Positions 23,508 to 32,900 of a stretch of DNA of 64,000 nucleotides are shown piece by piece. A program made the position numbers and the translations under genes. Numbering within the stretch: the first letter of the stretch is position 1; each line of letters starts with the position of its first letter. Origin of the DNA: Blasia pusilla. Its lineage: Eukaryota; Marchantiophyta; Marchantiopsida; Blasiales. The notes beneath the pieces are model-generated. The model made no database searches, was not told where the DNA came from, and saw only the letters and a list, made by a program, of their open reading frames with translations. Location: the NCBI GenBank assembly GCA_050084515.1, contig CM114272.1:12834001-12898000 (forward strand). Reading direction: 5' to 3'.

Positions 23508-23875
23508 TGTCATGACCATACAGATTATGTCGTAGAGTATGGTGTGCTAGTAGAGGCCATTCCTTATGTAGGACCGTAGTGGATTGGTAGAGATGCGGTT
23601 CCATACATAGGGTTGGGGGTTACTCAGTTGGGGGTGAGTTTCCCAGTAGGGCCCGCTCTTAGGTTGGAGGATATAAGGTGGAGTGCACTCAAAGAACAGT
23701 CAGTTCTTTGAGTTGAGCCTGTTGCGTTGAGAGTTAGTCTTGGTAGTGAGTAGAGCTCTTGGCTATGGTGTTTCTCGCAAGCTTCGACCTGGATTCTCCC
23801 ATCGTGGAGTGGGTTTGGCTCGATTGTATGTGATTGTAAACGTGTTTTATGACAGTAGGTCTTTCACGGATTTCA
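23508..23875 (+). repeat. terminal repeat A2 of the nested element
   Basis: 368 bp, nearly identical to A1 at 14220-14587, starting tgtcatgacc and ending ggatttca. It is flanked by B1 on the left and B2 on the right. Confidence 0.93.
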
Positions 23876-23978
23876 GTTGTGGTACACTTGTGTTTGTGGA
23901 TACTCTCGTCTATGTTATGTATGTATGTGAGTATGGTATGTCAGCGATGTATGTTGTATGACGATGTGGATTCGCACG
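23876..23978 (+). repeat. terminal repeat B2 of the nested element
   Basis: 103 bp, second copy of B1, forming the real 3' end of the inserted unit: it is followed directly by the target duplication acatcctt (23979-23986) and then the outer element's coding sequence. The insertion therefore runs from A1 to B2. Confidence 0.92.
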
Positions 23979-24460
23979 ACATCCTTCTTGGCAAGCATGA
24001 CAGTGGCAGATGCATACTCTCCATGTGACATCTCCACTAGTCTTACGCCAACCAAGTCCTACCTCCTACTCTAAATCAAAGCCCTCTCCAAGTCACTGTA
24101 TGTGTAGGGTCGTTGGAAGATCGGCGTGTACGTCACTCAACAACTCAATGCGGATCCCTCGACCCTTCAGCGTACCCAAATCCTACATACTAAATGCAAA
24201 AAAACTCCTATAACTCCTAAGGAACTGGTGTATGCGGTGCCGCTCTCCTCCTGTCAACGTAGGGCCCATATCTGGCTCCCAAGTCTCCATCGTGACTACG
24301 CTAAGACTCTCCGGCGCGGATGTCGGTGGTTGCTATGGTGCACCCCGTCTCTGACAACAAAACTCGACTGATCCGCTGTAGCCAACTGCAAAATCGGATC
24401 TCCATTTGCAATACCCAGAACCACGCTCGATGCTATGGCTACCATCTCCTAGCGTACCTA
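23979..24460 (-). pseudogene. reverse transcriptase (N-terminal part), outer copy, cut off by the nested element
   Basis: On the minus strand this reads toward the insertion: RLVEMSHGEYASATVMLAKK is the segment just before the nested element, and HGNSMDIRMCGDYRPINR continues at 14212 on its other side. Upstream lies the linker between the methyltransferase and RT in broken frames. It is the displaced first part of the outer RT. The acatcctt at its left end (23979-23986) is the right target-site duplication. Confidence 0.85.
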
Positions 24461-24539
24461 CAAAACATCCCAAGAAGTCCAAGGGTGTCTCTCCCGATCA
24501 CCCTTGGTTTGTCGATCTCCTTGGGTCTGGCCCCCAGCC

Positions 24540-25635
24540 ACTGCCTCAACCATCTCGATAGGCATGGGGCTCACCAACGCAACTTTTGTGATCTATCGCA
24601 TCCTCAAACGACGTTGCCCAGCTACTCCTAAGCTGAAAATCCATATCAAGCAGTTCACGTCCATCGCCTGATCCAAGACATGACGTCGTGATGCCTTTGA
24701 TAGTGATGGTATTGCCATCACTCCTGTGGGGAATCCCATCGCTCACTCTTGCTCATCGGCGTTGGGCTCCACCAACCTCTGTACCTGGTCATTCCAAACC
24801 AAGCTAGGTCCGGCGTCCTTGAATGCATAGAAAGCGGGAAAACTCACCAATGTGGGAAAGGCTGCTCGTGGCATGTCCATCTTGTTGACCACAGTCAACG
24901 GCGGTCGATCATCGTGCCTCATTGCATGTGATCGACGGCCCAGATCCAATATAGAATCCACCAACAAATCGGAGGGACGCTCCACTCTCGCATAAGCCCT
25001 CCACAACACCTCATGTGGTACCAAGTTGGTCCACCAAAGACGTGGGCGGTGTGCTCTAGAACCTACACTCACCGCATCTAACAACACTGCGGGGCCGATC
25101 CATGTGCGCACCTGATGTGCACTCGTCATCACGCGGGACCTCGAATCGCCCAAAATCGGCACATTCTCCAAAATGTATGTTGGAGAACGAGGTTCATGCT
25201 CGTGTAAATATCGCAAGATCCGCATCATCTCCCAAAAAAACCTAGATTGAGTGTCAACTAACCCGCTACCTCGTCCAGCACTCAATTGGCCTTGACACAA
25301 CCAACCAGCAATGACCAAGTCTATGGTCCCTACCTGCTCCAAGTCCTGCGCCCCCAACAATGAAATGTCTCTCGGTAGGGAACTCTGGTAACCCTGAGTG
25401 GCGGACGTAGACAACAAGTCGGGAAAACATAGGTGTAAGTGTGCTATATGGTGAAGTGAAGCGCTCCTCGCAACATCATGAATCTCCATAAATAGGTACT
25501 ATTGCACGTGCACTCCAACATGCAAAATAGCAGCTAACCTAGTGTTGATCCCTCCAAAGAGATCCAACACCCGAATACCCTCCTCTGGGATGCACCACAC
25601 AATCGGGTTGGTGTCAAAGGGGTCATAGCAGCACT
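24540..25635 (-). pseudogene. C5-cytosine DNA methyltransferase domain, outer copy
   Basis: A 248-residue open frame (25489-24743) covers most of the domain. Motif I GIRVLDLFGGINT lies just upstream (25580-25535). Motif IV is DLVIAGWLCQGQLSAGRG: Pro of the canonical Pro-Cys-Gln is Leu (25292-25300), although the catalytic Cys remains. Next come RFFWEMMRILRYL, YILENVPILGD (motif VI), GSRAHRPRLWWTNL (VIII) and DEQERAMGFP (IX). Motif X is in the next frame (RRHVLDQAMDVNCLIWIFS). The layout matches the nested copy domain for domain, so the methyltransferase belongs to the family and was not captured by one copy. Plausible roles are methylating the element's own cDNA or influencing host silencing; neither is shown here. 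Confidence 0.9.
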
Positions 25636-25977
25636 CTTGACTACCTAGGGTTCCTCTGATCCATCACACTCTAGTGCAAACGTCTCACTCCACACGGTCT
25701 GCACATACTCTGTGGCTAAGGATCGAAGCTCCTCAATCGAGCCCCAAAGCAGCACCTCTCCTCCACGGACTGATGCGGCTACCATGACACTCCTCTCCAT
25801 AGAAATGTTAGGAACGCGAGTATCCTCTGCATGGACATGTCCCTCAATCAAAGCTTTAGGCCAAGTGATGGCATTGCTAAATGCTGCTAAGATCGCCATC
25901 TCTCATGGCCGTCGCTCAATTACTCCACCAGTGAATCAAACGGGTAATGAGCTAAGGCGCCTATCATCTGATTTCCA

Positions 25978-26690
25978 TCATGGTCTGTAGGACGCTGACT
26001 CATCCCAATAATCCAGGGAAAACCCCATCGGGTGTAACACTGCTCCACCAACCAAGACGTCGTAGGACTCTGCATCAGTCACTATCGCCTTGGCTCGCAC
26101 CACGGACTCATCTGTAGGATGTCCCGGGAAAATCCTCACCATGACCTCCTGTCGGGTGATATATTGTGTGGTACTCGCTCCACCCAAGGATGTATGTATT
26201 CAGAATGGACAACGCTCTCCATCGACTTTCGTCAAGTCCAATCCTCTCAATGACGCTTTCCCCAACATCAGGGGTTGCGCTCCTGAATCTAACAAGACGC
26301 GCTGCGGACTAAAAGATCTACCACTTGGACTCACCAACAAGAAGACCTCTCCTCGGTTATCCACCAAAACAACACCAGGAGAAGCCATCCCACGCTCTAT
26401 CGCAGGTCTAGCGGGCATCTCCGCCATCCTAGCAACCGCATCCTGCCATGAATCTGACGTGGACGGCCCAAGCATCAGCTCCAAGGGCAGGTCCATCACC
26501 TCCTCTGCAATCACCTCTGAGCATGATGCAAGAACTCCAACTCCACGCTCACATAGCATAGCGGCCAGCCGTAAAACCTCGGCGGGCGTACCTCCCAACA
26601 TCATAACATCGGAAGCAGAAAATAAAGGAGTGTGGTACACAACGGTGGCCGCACCCAACAAGGCGCTCTACACATGCCTCTCCTGAGCAT
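25978..26690 (-). pseudogene. retropepsin-like protease and its upstream domain, outer copy
   Basis: Two long frames give the domain: FSPQRVLLDSGAQPLMLGK with the catalytic Asp-Ser-Gly, then GGASTTQYITRQEVMVRI, then YDVLVGGAVLHPMGFSLDYW, the second half of a retropepsin fold. Upstream, SASDVMMLGGTPAEVLRLAA and SEVIAEEVMDLPLEL form a linker also found in the third copy. It would cleave the polyprotein. One frame break lies at about 26195. Between here and the methyltransferase a short segment (25899-25645) encodes SMERSVMVAASVRGGEVLLW, shared with the third copy. Confidence 0.85.
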
Positions 26691-26699
26691 TAGCAATAG

Positions 26700-28030
26700 T
26701 AGTCGTTGCACTCGCTTCTCCCATTGCCCTCCGTGCCTACACACCAACAACACCAACAACTCTCCATGAACTCTCATCAAGATCCATCGATGGGGTCCTC
26801 ATCGCCTCGGACAACGTGAAAGACTACGAAAGCCTGGTCTGTTTCCTGACTTTCCCTCGCTGTGGATCCAACTCTACGGCTAGTCCACGCGTCACAACTA
26901 CGGCGGCCTCCATCTGGGCAACCCCGCACATCCAACGAGGATCCTCCATATCTCTGGCTGCTCCATATGATGTCGATGCCATGGATCCGGCATCGGGTAA
27001 TCTCAATGCCATAGCAGCAATCTGCTCTTGTAGCTATTGTATCTGAGCAGCCATCCTAGCCTCACGCCTGACGTCTCCCTTGACGTGTCTAGGTGGTGGG
27101 ACTCTACCTCCTCCACGGGCAGGTCCACCACCATGTCGGGCAACTCCATCTCCTCGTCCCCCAACGGGACCACCTAGTGCAAAATCTCTAGGCCCACCCG
27201 GACCGGCTACTCGCTCTGGTGCCCTCTCTGGCCCTCGGTCCGGACATAACTGAGGGTGTAAACTAAAACACCTAGCGCATGTGTGACCATACCTCTGTCA
27301 ATAGTCACATTAATAACCTCCTGGTGCAATACCATCTCCTCTGCCATGCTGAGGCACAGGTCCATGATCCTGACGAGTGCAATCGCGCTGATGATGGGCT
27401 CCACCACATGACCAACAAGTAATCATAGGCGGCTAATGTTGAGTCGCATATGAAGGTGCAAGTCTCTATGGCACGGCCTCTCGGTATCCTCCCTGAGCAT
27501 GTGGTGCCATAGTCGACCTATCTCGGAGTCCACGTTGATGCACAAGTGGTGCAGACAATCGTGATTGCTCTCGCCCAGAATCCATGGTGGCTACACTCTC
27601 CTCTGCCATATTGCGCTCAATATTCTTGGCGGTCCTAAAAACATCTCTTAACGTAGAGGAGGTGTTCATAAGAAGCACCCCTCCCGCACTCGTGTCCGCA
27701 GGGTCCAATCCAGCATCGCGTACCATGATTGGATAGCCTGAGCCTCTGTCACCCCCTGAGTGACGTTGATCAACCGGCACAAGCGAGTGTAAGCCTCACA
27801 CAAACTTTCACCCAAGCGCCTCTGAAGTCGTGGATGCTCCGCAACTTCTCCGTCCGTACCCCTTGGTAGCTCGCCCTCAACTCAGCGAAGAACTCAACCA
27901 CTGGGTTTAACCTACGACGAACCTCGTATTCACGCTGCTTAAACCTCCTCGATCCGCGGTGAAGGTCTAGCGGTCTGGTGCAGCACTGGCGGCACTGAAC
28001 GACTACAAACGGCACGGCTCTCGAGAATGG
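26700..28030 (-). pseudogene. gag with CCHC zinc knuckles, outer copy
   Basis: The gag core shows as FFAELRASYQGVRTEKLRSI (27900-27800), close to the nested FFKRLKKNYQGVKTEKLRNL. The first knuckle is CWSCGGAHHQRDC (about 27415-27377); the second is decayed (its second Cys is Tyr and a stop follows). An arginine/glycine-rich stretch and then MALRLPDAGSMASTSYGAAR and LAVELDPQRGKVRKQTR follow toward the protease, also seen in the third copy. Many stops interrupt the frame. Confidence 0.8.
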
Positions 28031-29112
28031 GGCGCGGCACTCGGCGGCATACCCTCCTCAATCAGCAATTCACACGCTATGCTCCTTAGTGAAGGAGCGG
28101 CTCTGCGATCGAGACGATGCGGTGCGGCCACGAGCAGCATGGCGCGGAAATCGGCGGTGCGTTGCAGCTATGGGCGTCATGGCACGCTACCCGATCGTCG
28201 TCGAGCGGCTACCAATCATAACATAGCAGCATTAAATGAAAATTCAAACACCATATTCTGAGGTCACCTGCCATCACTCGTTGATGAGGAAAACGCAATG
28301 ACGGTGGCGGCCAAAACAAAGTACGTGGTGGAGGTGCAAGTCAGAGAATCAACCATCGTCGTGGAAGACCCTCCACTCCGTAATGGCAGAAATGGCAACC
28401 AAGGGTGGACAACGGCCGAACGTGGCTATGAGCAACGCTAGACGGCGGCGGCGGCCAACGGTGGGCGGTGGACTGTTGACAATGACGGTGATGGTTGACC
28501 GTTGATGGTGATAGTTGATCGGTAATTGTGATGGTTGACCGTTGATGGTGACTATGGCGGAGACATCCGCCGCGCCGGCACCTAAAAATCGCCTAGCAAT
28601 GGCAGTTTTGCAAGATTGACCATAACTTTTTGTTCGCAACTCCAAATTGCACACCGCCTGTTGCATATCGTGTACAGCTTCACGATCTACGACATTGTCA
28701 AAAAAAATATTTTGAATAAGACATTCCAGTAAAAATTGACAGGGACTGTCATAAAGCCCAATGTCTCTTTCTCTACACAAAATTTAGCAGCGTTTCAGCG
28801 CTGATTTCTTCCAACGAAAATCTAAAACCTATGAGAACACAAATCAGAAAGCTACATGGTTCCCTTGAGAGCACTGTCATGGAGCAATCCGCCCCCATAC
28901 TCAATTCCTATTGAAAATTGGTCAGCGCTTCCGTGTGCCACTCTCCCATACAAAAGATCAGCAAAGCAAAACAGCAAACTCGCATGACTCTTGCTCCGGT
29001 GAGCACTCCTATGAGCCATGAAGCGGGGAACACAGTCCTCCAACCTGCACCAAACATCAAGCAACCAGCGAGCTCCCCCATGACGCTCTCTCACTCACTC
29101 ATTCTCTCTTTG
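28031..29112 (-). other. leader region of the outer element
   Basis: Non-coding DNA between A1 and gag on the minus strand, equivalent to 14588-16089 of the nested copy. It contains a degenerate repeat of gatggttgaccgttgatggt units near 28489-28555. No primer-binding site is evident next to A1. Confidence 0.45.
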
Positions 29113-29628
29113 TAAAATAAAATCCAATCTCTCTCACAACACCATAGTTCTCACATGTGTGCACTCTCACATGTATGTCTCAATGTCAAACCAAACCCAC
29201 TCTCCTAATGAGAGGCTTGGATTACACTCACAAGGCAAGGGACCATAACTTCGCCGCCTCGTGCCAAGAGGTTCAACAAAGAGAGAATGAGCTCTCAAGC
29301 TCTCTCTCCTTGAGGTATACCCCTCCCCTCTCCCAAACTCTTTCCATGGTAACCTATGCTCCCAAGTCACCTCCTTGGCTCTTGACCTGATGTAGGAGGT
29401 CAATGGTCCCTTACCAAAAATAGAAAGTCGATCATATACTCAAAATGGTACTTACCTAAAATAGTAAGTTTCTCAATATGGCTCCAAATGAGCCGAAACG
29501 ACGGGGAAACCTACTCTCTCAGGTTTCCCAGGGCCTCAGTAGGTCATCCTCAACCTCCTGAGTCTGTCGTCCACTACTCGCGAAGGTGCTCTACTAGATC
29601 TCACCGATCTATCCTAAAAGACGTGACA
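29113..29628 (-). repeat. terminal repeat A1 of the outer element
   Basis: About 516 bp, a direct copy of A2 at 10621-11135. On the minus strand it begins tgtcacgtc. It is the 5' end of the element and, as in the nested copy, has no B segment beside it. Confidence 0.9.
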
Positions 29629-29639
29629 GTGCCCGTATA

Positions 29640-29925
29640 TAATTTTGAATTACCTATCCTAAGTGTACAATTGACTTAGACTAAAAAGGACACGCATCAA
29701 AGGGAGAGCTTATCTAAAAATGAGGAAGCATTCTTGTTTTGCTGATATATGTCTTCTTCACTTCACTGTCGCCGTCATTCCTTGTAACAATCTCCCTTGT
29801 GCCATCACTTGAGAGATTTCAACATATCATAAATCTAGTTGGTGCATGTCTAGGATTTGGAATTACCCATACTAAGTATCCAATTGACTTAGTCTAAAAA
29901 GAACATGTATAAAAGGGAGAATTGG
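29640..29925. repeat. direct repeat of about 70 bp, offset 216 bp
   Basis: 29640-29710 and 29856-29925 share gaattacc, actaagt, caattgacttag and ctaaaaag with about 80 per cent identity. The second copy contains tataaaaggg near 29907 at a place where the first has catcaaaggg. The second copy lies in the presumed 5' region of the LINE and could be a promoter monomer. Confidence 0.65.
29716..29745. repeat. candidate left target-site duplication of the LINE
   Basis: Thirty bases starting aaaaatgaggaagcattc match 34439-34468 except at three positions, all transitions. The right copy begins directly after the end of the LINE. Length and placement fit target-primed reverse transcription. Confidence 0.6.
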
Positions 29926-32900
29926 TTATTGGGGGGGCTTGAGGAGGAGGAGGACTATGGAGAAAGACTATGGCGGACGATTAGAATTTTGTTTGTAACT
30001 ATTTCCATGGTGATCCAATCTTTTCAATTTAAGGCCCAATGTGTTCATCTTCTCAAGCTTGAACTTTGGGTTCTTCTTTTTTCCACTTAAGATTGAGATT
30101 TCCAAAGTTCTTGGGATCTTTGGACCTCCTTCTCCCCTAAATGTGCTCATAGATTCCTATACGCAATTTCAAACATAGCGCTCTCCTTATAGAGTGATAC
30201 CGGGTTACCATCGGTTTAAGGGATTCCTCTTGCTTTTCTGGATCTTTTGATACAGGCTGGGCCCAACATTACAAACTCATTCCCTCATAGCGGTCATTGG
30301 TGGGTGGCTCACTTCCTCCCCCACATCCTCTTTTTCGGTGTTTCCAATTTCTTTCATAACTTTCTTCTTGAATGTCGGTTTTGGGCGTGTTTGGGCCTGT
30401 TTCGATTGTCTTGACGAGCTCGTTCTTTGGATATCAAGTAGGTTTTCTACTTTTTATTCCTTCTTTGTAGGCGCCTATTTTTGTGTACGGGTTTGTTTTA
30501 GGTCAATTCCTCCCAAAAGTCTTCCTTGCTCTTTCAACTCCTTACCTTATTGTTTCGCCCCTACATACGTTTAGAACATTAGAAATTCATATTCTTGAGC
30601 CATCTCTTCCGATACCATATCTATCACTTTTCCTTTTCAATTACTTTTTATATTTTTCTTATAGTAACTTTCAATCATAAATTTGGTATTGCCTAATCTT
30701 CATCTCTCCACTACTTTTGCTTTGTTCGTTATCCTCATGCTTTCTCCAAACCACGTTCCGTATGTCTTTTCTTGTCTTCGGAGACTTGCCTACCTTTACT
30801 TCTATGTCATCAGAGATGGAGTTGGATTCTCCATCTACTCGCTTATCTGGTTTTACACGCCCTCCTACAGCCGTAACCTCTCCCCCTGGTTCACCTCCTC
30901 ATCGTCGATCTCGCCATTTTCCTCCAGATGCTAATACACCCATTACACTCGCTACATTTCTTCCGGATTCTCCTCTTCTCCCTTCTTTGCCTTGTCCTAT
31001 TGAGCCTAATCCTGATCAATTATTACCGAATCCTTCTACTTTTCCATCCCCACATATCTCATCTATGCCCTTGCTTCCAACTCCCATCTATTCTACTCGA
31101 ATCTCCCCTCTTCCTCCTCCTCCTTCCCCAACCTATTTACCCCCTCATCGTCGACCATCACCACCTCTTGCACCTCTCACCTCCTCTCCTTGTAACCCTT
31201 CTACTTCTCCATTTGTACCAAAGGTTCGTTGCATACCTTGTGGTAAGGACTTTGCTCCTAATGGGATCAAAAGACATCAGCGGTACTATCGATCCATGCA
31301 TGGACCTTCAATCCCTAACCCGATACCAACTCCTACTGCACTCCCCACAACAATTGTTTGGACCTGGTTAAGCCAAATTGATCTCCTTCGCTCTTTCCAT
31401 CCAGGTCTTCCTCGTCCTAAACTCTACACTCGCATTCCTATTGCTCTTCACCCCATCACCCAACAAGCTTTGTTATTCCCATTAGAAAGGTTAGCACGTG
31501 ACCCTACAGATATAAATGCTTGGTATCTCCTATTACTCTTCCCACAATGGATTTTAGTCCTCCCTCCAAGGGGAGGTGCAATGGGTCATCGTGAAACCTC
31601 CACACATATTCAACGCTTTATATCAGGGGATTGGGAGAATCTTCAGAATGAGCGTGTACTTCGAGCTGAGGCCTTAGCTACGGCTCATCCCACTCAACAT
31701 GCCAATCATGGGAGGCCTTCAATAAAACAACGCCTTCGATGAAGTCTACTATTGGGGCAGGTTGGTGAGTTTTCACGTGCAGCTCGAGCATTGGGTCCTC
31801 TTTCTCCGGCGGTTCCAAGTGCGGAAACAGTGGCTCTCTTAGAAGCTCTTCATCCTCCTTCAAGTGGCGATGCTCCATATTTTGTGGAAGACTATACAAC
31901 ACACCTTGACTTGGAGCTTGACTTGGAGGTTTTCACTAGGGCTTTTCTACATACTCCTCGCTTATCAGCAAGCGGGCTATCAGGGATGGTTTTTGAGCAT
32001 CTCCGCGATTGCTTTATCCCAGCAGATTCAACAAGTGGCTTTGTCTCTCTATATAAGGTGTGTGCACATATGGCGGCAGGTCGTCTCCCATTCTCTATCT
32101 CTAGGCTCTTTGGGGCTTGTCGTTTGTTGGCTATGGATAAGCCTCCTTCATGTGTGCGCCCTTTGGCTATTGGAGAGGTTTTATACCGCTTGGTCAGTCG
32201 ATCCCTATGCTTGCAATTTTGTCCTCACTTTAGTGCCCACTTATTTCCTCATCAATTTGGAGTGGCAACTCCTGGAGGTTGTGAGGCTGTGGTGCATGGG
32301 ATTCGCTCCACTCTTGATATTCATCCAGATTGGGTAGCAATTCAAGTCCATGTGGCTAACGCATTCAATTCAGTTTCTCGTGCGGCCACCTTTGAGGAAT
32401 TACGTTGTGCAGGAGGACAACTCGCGAGCCTCATTCCATTTGTTCGCTCCTTCTATGCCTATGATACACCCATTATCTATTCCCATCATGCTACTTCTGG
32501 GGAATATAGTATTCTAAAATCGGCTTGTGGCACACGTCAAGGTGATCCCATGGGAGGCCCACTCTTTGCCATTGCCCATTTTCGTGCCCTTCGAGCATCA
32601 GCGCAAGCATTTCCATCTTGTCTTTTCCCTTCTATTGTTGATGACACTCACATTTTAGGTCCTCCTTCTGAAGTGGTTCCTGCTTATACCCATTTTGTGG
32701 AGCAACTCTCTTTCTTAAACCTTAAAGTCCAACCTAGTAAATGTGGAGGATGGTCTCCTTCATGCCTTCCCTCAACATTCACCCCACCTACTCCTGATTT
32801 TCCCATTTACATTGAAGGGGTTAGAGTTCTTGGGGTCCCAATTGGCTTCATCGACTATGTCTCAAAGTTCTTGGATGAGGCCCTTTTGAAAGACGTGGAA

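Larger units (their letters stand above)
14220..23978 (+). mobile_element. gypsy-type retrotransposon with DNA methyltransferase and PHD finger (nested copy)
   Basis: A full-length element of about 9.76 kb inserted in opposite orientation in the reverse transcriptase of the outer element. The order is A1 (14220-14587), leader, gag with CCHC knuckles, protease, C5-DNA methyltransferase, RT, RNase H, integrase, PHD finger (ending 23233), purine tract, B1 (23405-23507), A2 (23508-23875), B2 (23876-23978). A1 and A2 are more alike than in the outer copy, so it is younger, but pol still has many frameshifts. The 8-bp acatcctt repeat on both sides fits insertion by a DDE integrase. No primer-binding site is obvious after A1. 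Confidence 0.92.
10500..29628 (-). mobile_element. gypsy-type retrotransposon with DNA methyltransferase and PHD finger (outer copy)
   Basis: This is a full-length but decayed Ty3/gypsy-type element on the minus strand, about 9.4 kb once the nested element (14220-23978) is removed. Read on the minus strand, the order is A1 repeat (29628-29113), leader, gag, protease, C5-DNA methyltransferase, reverse transcriptase, RNase H, DDE integrase, PHD finger, purine tract, B1, A2, B2 (ending near 10500). The protein order gag-AP-RT-RH-INT places it in Ty3/gypsy. The methyltransferase between AP and RT and the PHD finger at the end of pol are additions. Frames are broken by stops and frameshifts throughout. 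I found no clear target-site duplication around it, in keeping with age or terminal decay. Confidence 0.9.

Noticed and set aside
10500-23978. Endogenous pararetrovirus (caulimovirid)
   Set aside because: An integrase and direct terminal repeats are present and no movement or coat protein is seen; this is an LTR-type retrotransposon.
10500-29628. Calling the composite a DIRS/PAT tyrosine-recombinase element because of its split direct repeats
   Set aside because: Both copies carry a clear retroviral DDE integrase with HHCC and a retropepsin, and no tyrosine recombinase was seen. The terminal layout is reported as a finding instead.
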